Source: Clostridia bacterium (GTDB lineage: Bacteria > Bacillota > Clostridia > Saccharofermentanales > Saccharofermentanaceae). From it: DNA of 64,000 nucleotides. The notes beneath the pieces were generated by a model. That model saw only the letters and a program-made list of their open reading frames with translations. It was not told the DNA's origin and did no database searches. The stretch spans positions 62,001-126,000 of the forward strand of contig JAEEWG010000005.1 in assembly GCA_016287245.1 (NCBI GenBank). The letters run 5' to 3'. The position numbers and the translations under genes are program-made. Positions 18,761-27,492 of the stretch are shown in pieces; position 1 is the first letter of the stretch, and each line of letters begins with the position of its first letter.

Positions 18761-18791
18761 TCCGGTTTTGAATACGCATGTAAATGAATAG

Positions 18792-18829
18792 AAGGAGCTG
18801 TCTTCTTACAAGAAGACGGCTCCTTTTGA
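18792..18829 (+). terminator. Rho-independent terminator of proS
   Basis: A long stem (AAGGAGCTGTCTTCTT against AGAAGACGGCTCCTT, with a T-G wobble) and a tiny loop are followed by TTTTG. It lies ~30 nt after the proS stop. Confidence 0.85.
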
Positions 18830-18912
18830 ATTAAAAAATGTTTTTTTGAAAGAACCTGTAACGAATCCGGTTTTTTCTGCATACACATATGAGAAGCAAA
18901 GGAGGTGAGAAG

Positions 18913-19386
18913 TTGCAGTCTTTTGATGAGATATATCAGCAGTACGCGAAGACGGTGTACAAGTATCTTTTGTCGCTGACCTATCAGGCGGACCTGGCAG
19001 AAGAACTGACCCAGGAGACCTTTTACCAGGCGATCCGGACGATCGACCGGTTCGACGGTAAGTGCAGGATCTCTACGTGGCTCTGCGGGATCGCGAAGAA
19101 TGTACTTCTTACCTACAGGCGAAAACATCCGCCGCACGAGGATATCGATGATCTGGCCATCCCCGTGGAGTCTGCGGAAAAAGAATTCGTCGAGTCGGCC
19201 GAGCGGATCGAACTTCTCAAGAAACTGCATTTGCTGGCGGAGCCCTACCGGGAAGTGATGTATCTTAGGATCTTTGGAAACCTGTCTTTCCGGGAGATCG
19301 GAGCGATACACGAAAAGACGGAAAACTGGGCCAGGGTGACGTACTATCGCGGAAAAGAAAAGCTGAGGAAGGAGTTGAAAAAATGA
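18913..19386 (+). CDS. ECF-type RNA polymerase sigma factor (TTG start)
   Basis: 157 aa. Region 2 (SFDEIYQQYAKTVYKYLLSL ... ELTQETFYQAI ... WLCGIAKN) and region 4 (AEPYREVMYLRIFGNLSFREIGAI) are both present. The start is a TTG at 18913, with AAAGGAGG ending 7 nt before it; the upstream ATG at 18889 precedes the ribosome site and is not used. The stop overlaps the anti-sigma ATG (ATGA), typical of a co-translated sigma/anti-sigma pair, so it is probably held inactive by its partner until an envelope signal arrives. Target promoters cannot be read here; an autoregulated promoter is expected but not identified. Confidence 0.9.
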   Translation: MQSFDEIYQQYAKTVYKYLLSLTYQADLAEELTQETFYQAIRTIDRFDGKCRISTWLCGIAKNVLLTYRRKHPPHEDIDDLAIPVESAEKEFVESAERIELLKKLHLLAEPYREVMYLRIFGNLSFREIGAIHEKTENWARVTYYRGKEKLRKELKK

Positions 19387-20378
19387 CAAAACTACCTTGT
19401 GAGATCGTACAGGATCTTCTACCGCTATATATCGATAAATTAACTTCTGATGTAACTAATGGCGAGGTTGAATCACACATTATTAATTGTCCTGCCTGTC
19501 AAAGTGTTTATGAAACCATGAAAAACGAAGAGGGTGGAGCACTTTCGCCGTCTGAAGCGGCATCGGAGAAAAAACAGATCGATTTTCTGAAGAAGTACCG
19601 TTCCCGCGTGAGAGTCATAGCTTTGTCTGTGATATTGGCTGTGGTGGTTCTGATACTGGGAGTGCTCGTTACGAGAACATACCTGATCGGGGAATTGAGT
19701 GAGTACGGGAAGGTCACATACAATATCGAAGTCGTCGGAAATGAAGTTCATGTCACTGCGATCCCTGTTGACGGTAAGGATGCCATATCGGACCTGAAGT
19801 TTGAGGAAAGCGGAGACGGCTTCCTCTGGATCAGAAGCAGGATCGTGAAAGAAAGTCCTCTTCATCAGGGAATGAAGATAGAAACGTATACATATTCGTC
19901 TGAAGAACCGCTGACCATGATCCTTGCCGACTACGAAAGAACGATCGTCTGGGAGGACGGGACGGCGATATTGGATCAGACGTGGCGTATCTGGGCCACC
20001 AAACATATGTATGTGGGAGATATGTCTGCCAATGCCATGACGGCTAATGCTTTGAATCTGCGGGAAAAGATCGGTGCATTTACCAATGAACTGCAGACGG
20101 AAAACGAACCCTACGGATGGACGATTATTTTCAGTGATCCGCTGGATAAGAAACAGGAGGATTATTATCGCTCGGAGATGAAAAAAGCGGCGTATGAAAT
20201 GATTGCGCTGACCCGGAATCTGGATCACGTCACTTTCCGCTATGTTATTGATGGAGAAGAATTCGAAGAGACGTACTATGAAAAGGATGCGTCAGAGGCG
20301 TACGGCCGGAGTATTAAAGACAGCTGGCAAAGTGTGAAGCAGTTCCAGGACTTTGTGAGATGGGTGGAATTATACTAA
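19383..20378 (+). CDS. Zinc-finger anti-sigma factor, single-pass membrane protein
   Basis: 331 aa. The N-terminus has the ZAS/zf-HC2 signature H-x3-C-x2-C (SHIINCPACQ, about residues 31-38), with another cysteine near residue 6. A single membrane span follows at about 78-100 (ALSVILAVVVLILGVLV), then a ~230-residue extracytoplasmic sensor domain that I do not recognise. Four-nt overlap with the sigma gene implies coupled translation and stoichiometric binding. The N-terminal domain should sequester the ECF sigma at the membrane. A terminator follows at 20387. Confidence 0.88.
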   Translation: MTKLPCEIVQDLLPLYIDKLTSDVTNGEVESHIINCPACQSVYETMKNEEGGALSPSEAASEKKQIDFLKKYRSRVRVIALSVILAVVVLILGVLVTRTYLIGELSEYGKVTYNIEVVGNEVHVTAIPVDGKDAISDLKFEESGDGFLWIRSRIVKESPLHQGMKIETYTYSSEEPLTMILADYERTIVWEDGTAILDQTWRIWATKHMYVGDMSANAMTANALNLREKIGAFTNELQTENEPYGWTIIFSDPLDKKQEDYYRSEMKKAAYEMIALTRNLDHVTFRYVIDGEEFEETYYEKDASEAYGRSIKDSWQSVKQFQDFVRWVELY

Positions 20379-20386
20379 CAGGATAG

Positions 20387-20415
20387 GCCACGCGGATTGA
20401 ATCTGCGTGGCTTTT
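20387..20415 (+). terminator. Terminator after the sigma/anti-sigma operon
   Basis: An 11-bp stem with one G-U pair (GCCACGCGGAT with ATCTGCGTGGC) and a 3-nt loop is followed by TTTT, 8 nt after the anti-sigma stop. Confidence 0.85.
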
Positions 20416-20471
20416 CCGTATAAAATACTACTCACATTGGGCAGACTTTAAAAACTAAAGGAGAAAATGAG

Positions 20472-21233
20472 ATGGAGTTTAGGAAGATTTTTGATACGAT
20501 CCCGGATAAGTTTGATAAATTCAGACCGAGATACAGCCGGGAGCTTTTTGATAATCTGATCACATATGCGGGTATCGGACCGGGAAAATCTGTTCTTGAG
20601 ATCGGTCCGGGAACTGGTCAGGCAAGTGATCCGATCATAGAAACCGGATGCGACTATCACGCGATCGAACTTGGTGAGCATCTTTATGAAAAGATGAAAG
20701 AGAAGTATTCAAGATTTCCGAATTTCTCGATCGTCAATGATGACTTCATTACTCATGATTTTGGAAAAGAAAGATTCGACATGATCTACTCGGCTGCGAC
20801 GATCCAGTGGATCCCGGAGAAGATCGCGTTTCAAAAGACATTCGAGCTTTTAAAGCCGGGCGGAGTTCTGGCCATGATGCTTACGAGCAGCGATTACAGA
20901 GAATCCAATGAAGCACTTTACGAGCAGATCCAGAAAATCTACGACGAATACTACAAACCGGAGGAAGAGTATAAGCAGGGATCTTTCGGCTATACGAATG
21001 CAACGGACTACGGATATGTGGATTTCGAACGTCGTGAATTCCATGGACAGCGCGTAATGAATGCGGAGGAATATGTGCAGTACAGCGGCACCCACTGCAC
21101 GCATATGGTGATCCCCGAACCTTATAACACGAAGTTCTTTGACGGTCTGAAACAGGCTGTTTTGACGGCAGGAGACAGGATCGTCTTTAAGGATACATAT
21201 GTGCTTTATCTGACGAAAAAACCGCAAGCATAG
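20472..21233 (+). CDS. Class I SAM-dependent methyltransferase
   Basis: 253 aa. Motif I is SVLEIGPGTGQASDPII (about residue 40), followed by an acidic YHAIELG; later FDMIYSAATIQWIPE matches the post-II region of Methyltransf_11/25-type enzymes. The N-terminus (FDTIPDKFDKFRPRYS) resembles small-molecule methyltransferases annotated generically across Clostridia. Substrate unknown. AAGGAG sits 8 nt before the ATG. Transcribed alone between two terminator/promoter regions, so the neighbours give no hint of pathway. Confidence 0.8.
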   Translation: MEFRKIFDTIPDKFDKFRPRYSRELFDNLITYAGIGPGKSVLEIGPGTGQASDPIIETGCDYHAIELGEHLYEKMKEKYSRFPNFSIVNDDFITHDFGKERFDMIYSAATIQWIPEKIAFQKTFELLKPGGVLAMMLTSSDYRESNEALYEQIQKIYDEYYKPEEEYKQGSFGYTNATDYGYVDFERREFHGQRVMNAEEYVQYSGTHCTHMVIPEPYNTKFFDGLKQAVLTAGDRIVFKDTYVLYLTKKPQA

Positions 21234-21318
21234 TTTCTTCCCAAAGCGGCATTTTGAACGGATAAAGGGTCTTTTAGAAAAGAAATAAAGAGAATTCGAA
21301 AGAAAATGATACTTCCAA

Positions 21319-21347
21319 TTGTCAGATGACAGCACGCTTTGTATAAT
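21319..21347 (+). promoter_or_regulatory. Promoter of the secreted LRR protein, overlapped by a TGTCA-n2-TGACA dyad
   Basis: TTGTCA (21319-21324), 17-bp spacer and a perfect TATAAT (21342-21347). The dyad TGTCA-GA-TGACA (21320-21331) covers the -35 box and could be an operator. The repressor, if any, is not identified. Confidence 0.75.
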
Positions 21348-21379
21348 GATTTTAGTGTGTTGTGAATGGAGGTGTTGGT

Positions 21380-23104
21380 ATGAAACGATTTCTGTCGCTT
21401 TTTATTTCCTTTTGTTTGATTTTCGGTTGCTTCTCTTCTATGGTCCTTGCGGATACCTCCTCGGAAAACGAAGAGCCTGTTGAGATGGATGCCGGATCTG
21501 TTGAAGATGCGGGGACAGGCCCCTTTACGATCAATGAGAATGGTGTCCTGACTGATTATTCCGGCTCGAAAGCTACGATCTTCGTTCCGGACGGCGTTGT
21601 CCGCATCGACAGTTTTGTATTTCAGGACGACAAGAATCTTAAGACAGTCTATCTGCCGGATTCGCTCAAAGAGATCGGAGACAGCGCTTTCAAAGACTGC
21701 TCGAATCTTATGACGATCAACCTTCCGGACGGACTTACCAAGATCGGAGACTCGGCTTTTACAAACTGCAAAAAAATGCTCTGTACGATCCCGGATACAG
21801 TGGAAAGTATCGGCGAATTTGCGTTTTATAAGTGCGAGAACTTACGATCGATCCATATCTCAGATAAGATCACTGTGATCCCCTTCGGCACTTTTGCTTT
21901 CTGCAAAAATGTCAGCTCGGTTACTCTCGGCAAGTCGATCGAAAAGATCGGAGAAGATGCTTTCCGTGAGATCCCTCTTTGGGAAGGGGATCTGGAACTT
22001 CCGGAACCGCTTGTTGATATCGAGGATTTCGCTTTTTACGGATGTAAAGGTCTTACCTCCGTTACCATGGGAGACAACGTGACCGAGGTCGGTGTGAGCG
22101 CATTTGCAAATAATACGAGCCTTTCGTCAGTTAAACTCAGCAATAGTCTTGTGCTCCTGGGTGCATGTGCTTTTTCCGGAGATGAGCTTCTTACTTCCGT
22201 TACGCTTCCGGAATCAATGAAGAGCATGGAGCAGGAAGTTTTCGCCAATTGTCCGATCACGACCCTCACCATTCCTGATTCGGTGGAAAAGATCGTCCAG
22301 AGAGCGCTTGCATCGATGACGGCGCTGGAGGAGGTATTCATCGGAACCGGCGTCACCAGCATCGGAAATGAAGCCTTTGCAGATTGTACTTCGCTGAAAA
22401 CGCTGTATTTTGCCAAGAAACTCCAATCCTACGGACAGGATCTTTTCGCCAACTGCGACACGGACAGCATGTATGCTTATGTCTATGATGAGACAAAAGC
22501 GATCGATCTTTGTGAAGAATACGGGATCGCCTATACGATCGTCGACAAGAGACTCGATCCGGTCGAGAATCTTACGGCAGCACCTGCCGGCAAGAATAAG
22601 GTCAAACTTTCCTGGGATCCGGTCGAGGGGGCTGTCGGATACCTGATCTATGCGAAAAAGGACGGTAAATACGGCTATGTGGGCATGACGACGAAGGGAA
22701 CCACCTTTACCGATAAGAATGCTCTGGATAAGGACTATAACTACTATTTTGTCTACCCGTATGAATATAAAGACGGAAGTGTATGGGCCGGAAAAGGAGC
22801 GCCGTATGTGTATGCCAAGGGGATCTGCCCGGCGGTGACGAATCTGAAGGCTTCGGCGCTGAAGGGAAAAGTGAAGCTCAGCTGGACCGCATCGCCTGAT
22901 GCGGAAGGATACCTCATCTACGGTATCCGTCCGAACGGAAGCTACGGATATATCGGCATGACGACCAAAGGCACGACATACACGGATACAAAAGCATCGA
23001 CAGTGGATTATAACTTCTACTGGGTATTCCCGTTCCACAAGGATGCCGATGGCAAAGTCATCGCGGGTCTGACCGGTAAATATACGTATGGCAGAGCGAG
23101 ATAA
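21380..23104 (+). CDS. Secreted BspA-LRR protein with two C-terminal Fn3-like modules
   Basis: 574 aa. The start at 21380 has GGAGG 7 nt upstream and opens a signal peptide (MKRFLSLFISFCLIFG ... cut near VLA). Residues ~50-385 are about a dozen LRR_5 repeats of ~23 residues (IG..AF..C..L..V.LP.S). The last ~180 residues are two Fn3-like modules ending YTYGRAR, closely like the C-termini encoded at 1808 and 50077. There is no CAP domain and no sortase motif. BspA-like proteins are surface adhesins in several anaerobes; adhesion is the likely role here but not shown. Convergent with the AraC regulator gene 14 bp downstream. Confidence 0.86.
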   Translation: MKRFLSLFISFCLIFGCFSSMVLADTSSENEEPVEMDAGSVEDAGTGPFTINENGVLTDYSGSKATIFVPDGVVRIDSFVFQDDKNLKTVYLPDSLKEIGDSAFKDCSNLMTINLPDGLTKIGDSAFTNCKKMLCTIPDTVESIGEFAFYKCENLRSIHISDKITVIPFGTFAFCKNVSSVTLGKSIEKIGEDAFREIPLWEGDLELPEPLVDIEDFAFYGCKGLTSVTMGDNVTEVGVSAFANNTSLSSVKLSNSLVLLGACAFSGDELLTSVTLPESMKSMEQEVFANCPITTLTIPDSVEKIVQRALASMTALEEVFIGTGVTSIGNEAFADCTSLKTLYFAKKLQSYGQDLFANCDTDSMYAYVYDETKAIDLCEEYGIAYTIVDKRLDPVENLTAAPAGKNKVKLSWDPVEGAVGYLIYAKKDGKYGYVGMTTKGTTFTDKNALDKDYNYYFVYPYEYKDGSVWAGKGAPYVYAKGICPAVTNLKASALKGKVKLSWTASPDAEGYLIYGIRPNGSYGYIGMTTKGTTYTDTKASTVDYNFYWVFPFHKDADGKVIAGLTGKYTYGRAR

Positions 23105-23118
23105 GATGATCTATAAGT

Positions 23119-23991
23119 TCACTCGTCTTTCGACTTCCTGGAAGACGAGATGTTATTTCTGGCCTTAGATTCCTCGAGAAGTCTCGTGAGTTCTTCTTCC
23201 GTATGCTCGACGGGGAGGGAGTCTCCCTGTTTCGTCTCCTGATCTTTCGGGAAAGCTCGGTGGAAATACTGTTTCCTATATTCTTCCGGTGTCAGTCCTG
23301 TCTGTTTCTTAAAGGCCTGAATAAAGTGGCTCTGCGTAGAAAAAGAGAGGAACTGGGAGATGCTCAGACAGGAATGGTCGGAATGCTTGAGCATATGCTT
23401 GGCGGCATCGATCTTCTTGATACGGATGAAATCGCTTACGGATACGCCGGTCTCCTTTTTAAAAAGCTTGGAGAAGTATGCATCGTTTAACCCCAGATAA
23501 TCGGAAAGATCCGGTACCAGGATACGATCCTGCAAGTGACTATAGATATATTCGATGGCACGGACTACGTGCTTACTGAAGATATTGTCGAGACGAAGTG
23601 CCCGCATGCGGGTGCAGTAATCCTCGATGCACTGCTGCTGGATCTCGTCGAGACGGGCAGTAGAAGTGGCGGCATCACATTTCTGGATGTAGATATCACT
23701 TAAGGAGTAGGAGGTCTCCACGTCCATGCCATAGTTGATGCAGTAACGGGCGATCATGGCGATCGAGATGATCAGGTGATAGCGTACATTTTTCAACCGG
23801 TCAGGGGAAAGCGTGCCAACGCCGCGAAGTTCGGAGATGTGATATTCCCTGACCTGCCGCATGACCTCTTCGAGCTGGCCGGTGGCTACAAGATCATAAA
23901 AGTCCACTTCGTGATCGTAGGAAGATCGCACCATTAGGTGTTCCCGCTGCATGAATAATAATCTCTGCAGTTCCTGATTAACGTCGTTCAT
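23119..23991 (-). CDS. AraC-family transcriptional regulator
   Basis: 290 aa. The C-terminal ~100 residues carry the two helix-turn-helix units of AraC/XylS proteins, with DLSDYLGLNDAYFSKLFKKE and SISQFLSFSTQSHFIQAFKK, and the usual TGLTPEEYRKQ ending. The N-terminal ~170 residues form a helical domain unlike the cupin of sugar-responsive members. AAGGAGG lies before the ATG at 23991. The C-terminal ~45 residues are charged and low-complexity. Likely regulates its own or a nearby promoter; the adjacent secreted-protein gene is a candidate target by position only. Confidence 0.87.
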   Translation of the reverse strand: MNDVNQELQRLLFMQREHLMVRSSYDHEVDFYDLVATGQLEEVMRQVREYHISELRGVGTLSPDRLKNVRYHLIISIAMIARYCINYGMDVETSYSLSDIYIQKCDAATSTARLDEIQQQCIEDYCTRMRALRLDNIFSKHVVRAIEYIYSHLQDRILVPDLSDYLGLNDAYFSKLFKKETGVSVSDFIRIKKIDAAKHMLKHSDHSCLSISQFLSFSTQSHFIQAFKKQTGLTPEEYRKQYFHRAFPKDQETKQGDSLPVEHTEEELTRLLEESKARNNISSSRKSKDE

Positions 23992-24261
23992 AACCTGCCT
24001 CCTTCCTGATAAATACGCGTCAGACATGGTCTTTCAGATATGCTCCGCTAAGAAGCGGCGACCAGCGACAACCCCAATTGTCAAATAATCTTACACCATT
24101 ATTATGACACAAAGTACAAAAATATGGTATCGCATTTTGAAAAATGAGTTAGAATAATAATCGTAGGGGGCGGTGTGAAACAGACAACCCCAATGCCTCC
24201 GTTAGAGAAAGTTTGCCATCTTTCTGACGCACACAACTCTAGCCCCCCGCTTGTTGACAAC

Positions 24262-24340
24262 TTCTTGCATTTGACACGACACACTTTTGGTGCAAGAATG
24301 ATTTCGTTACTTGACCTCGTAGTTCCTGACTACGAGGTCA
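24262..24340. repeat. Two inverted repeats in the 383-bp AraC/feoB intergenic region
   Basis: TTCTTGCA (24262-24269) pairs with TGCAAGAA (24291-24298). Immediately after, TGACCTCGTAG (24312-24322) pairs perfectly with CTACGAGGTCA (24330-24340) around a 7-nt loop. The second lies 35 bp past the feoB stop and may end that transcript, although the U-run is poor on both strands. The rest of 23992-24374 holds no convincing gene; a 75-codon plus-strand frame from 24175 reads through both hairpins and resembles nothing I know. Confidence 0.6.
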
Positions 24341-24374
24341 TTCCTATTTCGGGGATCTTTCAGAGAGCAGAAGA

Positions 24375-26753
24375 TCAGATAAACAGGGAACCGATCGAGT
24401 AGACGGCAAAGGCGGCGATCCAGGCGATCACGCACTGGAAGACCACGATCGTGGCCGCCCACTTGATACCGAGTTCTCTCTTGACGGAAGCCACGGCCGC
24501 AACACATGGTGTGTAGAGAAGACAGAACACCAGAAGTGACATAGCGGAAAGCGGAGTCAGAAGAGGAAGTACCGCATCTCCTGAACCGACGAGTACGGTA
24601 AGGGTGGAAACGACACTTTCCTTGGCCATGAAACCGGTGATGAGGGCGGTGGAGAATCTCCAGTCACCAAAGCCCAGCGGAATGAAGATCGGGGCGATGT
24701 ACCCTGCGATCATGGCGAGGATGCTGGTACTGGAGTCCTCGACGAGCGTCAGGCTCGGGTCGAAAGACTGCAGGAACCAGATCACGATCGATGCGATAAA
24801 GATGATGGTGAACGCACGCTGCAGGAAGTCTTTGGCCTTTTCCCAGAGAAGCTGGCTCACGTTCTTGGCGCCCGGCATGCGGTAGTTCGGAAGTTCCATG
24901 ACAAACGGCACGGCTTTTCCTTTAAAGACGGTCCTTCGGGCGATAAGCGCCACGAGGATGCCCATGAAGATGCCGATGAAGTACAGGGCGATCATGATGA
25001 GACCGCTGTATTTCGGGAAGAAAGTGCTTGCGAAGAATCCGTAGATCGGAAGCTTGGCCGAGCAGCTCATAAATGGTGTCAGAAGGATCGTCATCTTTCT
25101 GTCGCGCTCTGACGGGAGTGTACGGGAGGCCATAACGCCCGGGACCGTACAGCCGAATCCGATGAGCATCGGGACGATGGAACGTCCGGAAAGGCCGATC
25201 TTTCGCAGGAATTTATCCATTACGAAGGCGATCCTTGCCATGTAGCCTGTATCTTCCAAAAGGGAGAGGAAGAAGAAGAGCGTAACAATAACGGGGAGAA
25301 AGGAAAGAACGCTTCCGATGCCCGTAAAGATACCGTCCACGATCAGGGATCGGACGACTTCATTGACTTCCCAGGAGATCAGGGCCTTTTCCACGACCGA
25401 GGTCAGGGCGTCGATGCCCTGTTCGAGTAATCCCTGGAAGAACGCGCCGATGACGTTAAAGGTCAGGAAGAATACAGCCGCTATGATGAGGAAAAAGGCC
25501 GGGATCGCCGTATATTTTCCTGTAAGGATCTTATCGATGGCACGGCTCCGCTGGTGCTCTTTACTCTCTTTCGGCTTAATGACGGTCCGGTCTACGAGCT
25601 TCTGGATGAAGGTGAATCGCATATCGGCGATCGCGGCGGATCGGTCCATGCCGGATTCTTCTTCCATCTGCAGGATGATGTGCTCGAGCATTTCTTTTTC
25701 ATTCTGGTCGAGATTTAAGCGGTCGAGGACACGGGTGTCTCCTTCGACGAGCTTGGTTGCGGCAAACCGCTCGGGGATGCCGGCGTCTCTGGCATGGTCC
25801 TCGATGAGGATCATGATACTGTGAAGACATCTGTGGATGGCGCCGCCTTTATCGTTTTCGTCGCAGAAATCGAGACGGCCGGGGCGCTCCTGGTATTTCG
25901 CGATATGCAGTGCGTGGTCCACGAGCTCGTGGATACCTTCGTTCTTGGCAGCGGAGATCGGAACGACCGGGATGCCGAGTTCATGCTCCATCTGGTTTAC
26001 GAGGATGGAGCCGCCGTTCCCGCGGATCTCGTCCATCATGTTCAGTGCCAGCACCATCGGTACATTTAGTTCCATCAGCTGCATGGTCAGATAGAGATTT
26101 CTCTCGATATTGGTGGCATCCACAATGTTGATGATGCCGCAGGGCTTCTCATCGAGGATGAACTGACGGGAGACGATCTCCTCGGCAGTATAAGGGGACA
26201 TGCTGTAGATGCCGGGAAGGTCGGTGATCTCCGTATTCGGATGTCCTTTGATGGCACCGCTTTTTCTGTCAACGGTCACGCCCGGGAAATTACCGACGTG
26301 CTGGTTGCTGCCGGTCAGCTGGTTAAAGAGCGTGGTCTTACCGGAGTTCTGGTTTCCGGCAAGCGCGAAGGTCAGGCAGGTGCCGTCGGGAAGGGGATCT
26401 TCGTCGGCCTTTACGTGAAAACGTCCGCCTTCACCGAGACCCGGGTGGTCGATGATGATGCGGCGGTCTTTTTTCTTCTTTTTCTCTGAAGAGCCGTCTG
26501 CGTGTTCCGTTTCCGGATCTTTTTCCTCGGAAAGAGGATCGATATCGATAAGCCGTGCGTCGTCGATACGAAGGGTCAGCTCATATCCGTGGATGCGAAG
26601 TTCCATCGGATCGCCTAAAGGTGCGAGCTTTTCCAGCTTTACCTTCGCTCCCGGGATCACTCCCATGTCGAGGAAATGCTGGCGCAGCGCGCCTTCACCG
26701 CCTACTTTCAGTATCGTTGCAGACTTCCCGGTTTTCAGTTCGGCCAGATTCAT
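24375..26753 (-). CDS. feoB: Ferrous iron transporter FeoB with fused N-terminal FeoA domain
   Basis: 792 aa. Residues 1-75 are a FeoA (SH3-like) domain (ILKVGGEGALRQHFLDMG ... LRIDDA). A charged linker (EKKKKKDRR) leads to the FeoB G domain with G1 GNQNSGKTTLFN, the switch stretch NFPGVTVD and G3 DLPGIYSM. The Gate-containing membrane domain follows (about 420-790) with VPMLIGFGCTVPGVMA and SCSAKLPIYG. It imports Fe2+ across the cytoplasmic membrane, gated by GTP. In many bacteria FeoA is a separate gene; the fusion is known in Clostridia. GGGGAG precedes the ATG. No Fur box was recognised in the 51-bp gap to the cyclophilin gene upstream. Confidence 0.95.
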   Translation of the reverse strand: MNLAELKTGKSATILKVGGEGALRQHFLDMGVIPGAKVKLEKLAPLGDPMELRIHGYELTLRIDDARLIDIDPLSEEKDPETEHADGSSEKKKKKDRRIIIDHPGLGEGGRFHVKADEDPLPDGTCLTFALAGNQNSGKTTLFNQLTGSNQHVGNFPGVTVDRKSGAIKGHPNTEITDLPGIYSMSPYTAEEIVSRQFILDEKPCGIINIVDATNIERNLYLTMQLMELNVPMVLALNMMDEIRGNGGSILVNQMEHELGIPVVPISAAKNEGIHELVDHALHIAKYQERPGRLDFCDENDKGGAIHRCLHSIMILIEDHARDAGIPERFAATKLVEGDTRVLDRLNLDQNEKEMLEHIILQMEEESGMDRSAAIADMRFTFIQKLVDRTVIKPKESKEHQRSRAIDKILTGKYTAIPAFFLIIAAVFFLTFNVIGAFFQGLLEQGIDALTSVVEKALISWEVNEVVRSLIVDGIFTGIGSVLSFLPVIVTLFFFLSLLEDTGYMARIAFVMDKFLRKIGLSGRSIVPMLIGFGCTVPGVMASRTLPSERDRKMTILLTPFMSCSAKLPIYGFFASTFFPKYSGLIMIALYFIGIFMGILVALIARRTVFKGKAVPFVMELPNYRMPGAKNVSQLLWEKAKDFLQRAFTIIFIASIVIWFLQSFDPSLTLVEDSSTSILAMIAGYIAPIFIPLGFGDWRFSTALITGFMAKESVVSTLTVLVGSGDAVLPLLTPLSAMSLLVFCLLYTPCVAAVASVKRELGIKWAATIVVFQCVIAWIAAFAVYSIGSLFI

Positions 26754-26804
26754 TTTGACTCCCCATTCTTATGTTCTTTGCCGTATTTATAAAATATCTA
26801 AATG

Positions 26805-27458
26805 TCAGTCGATGACGCGGATCTCCTTGATGACCGGCTGATCCTGCGGTTCTACCGCACCATTATCCCCGTAAGGAACTTCGGCCAGCTTGTCGATGAT
26901 CTCGATTCCTTCCGTGACATGTCCGAAAGCGGCGTACTGACCGTCAAGGGACGGGTAGTCGACCTGGCAGATGAAGAATTCGGAAGAAGCGCTGTTGTAG
27001 TTATCCGAAGTTCTGGCCATCGAAATGGTGCCGCGGGTGTGCTTGATCGGGTTGCTCTGACGGTTGGCGGAGAATTCGCCGACGATGTTCTTCGGCATCT
27101 CGCCGGTCCAGTCTGCCGGCGCGCGGCCGCCCTGGACCATGAAGTCCTTGATGATACGGTGGAAGGTGGAACCATTATAGAATCCGCTCTTGGCAAGACT
27201 AATGAAATTGTTGACCGTGACCGGTGCGGAATTGGTGTCGAGCTCGAGCTTGATCGTACCGTAGTTTTCGATCTCGATCTCAACGTGATGTGCAGGATAT
27301 GTCTGTTTCCTGTAGGCTTTCGAGGAACAGGAACTTACCATGACCAGCACCAGGATCAGGGCGCCGATGACAAGTCCGGTCAGAAGACGTTTCAGACCGC
27401 CGTCTTCGTCTCTTTCATATAATAAATTATGCAATAAACCGTGGAATAATCTGCTCAT
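26805..27458 (-). CDS. Membrane-anchored cyclophilin-type peptidyl-prolyl isomerase
   Basis: 217 aa. A hydrophobic segment at about 25-43 ([18 protein letters not shown]) anchors the protein; the SSC at its end could be a lipobox-like site, though the signal would be long. The rest is a compact cyclophilin domain with [20 protein letters not shown] and SSEFFICQ, and the [13 protein letters not shown] ending. It should catalyse proline isomerisation outside the membrane. AAAGGA lies before the ATG. It precedes feoB on the same strand by 51 bp, with no terminator seen between. Confidence 0.9.
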   Translation of the reverse strand: MSRLFHGLLHNLLYERDEDGGLKRLLTGLVIGALILVLVMVSSCSSKAYRKQTYPAHHVEIEIENYGTIKLELDTNSAPVTVNNFISLAKSGFYNGSTFHRIIKDFMVQGGRAPADWTGEMPKNIVGEFSANRQSNPIKHTRGTISMARTSDNYNSASSEFFICQVDYPSLDGQYAAFGHVTEGIEIIDKLAEVPYGDNGAVEPQDQPVIKEIRVID

Positions 27459-27492
27459 CTTTTTTCTTCCTTTGCTTTTATAATTTCGTATT

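Noticed and set aside
21315..24083. Shared 10-mer CCAATTGTCA upstream of the secreted LRR gene and the AraC gene
   Set aside because: Only two copies, one overlapping a -35 box, so it may simply reflect promoter-like sequence; too weak to call a regulon.
24175..24402. 75-codon plus-strand gene
   Set aside because: It reads through two inverted repeats and into the end of feoB on the other strand, with no family resemblance.
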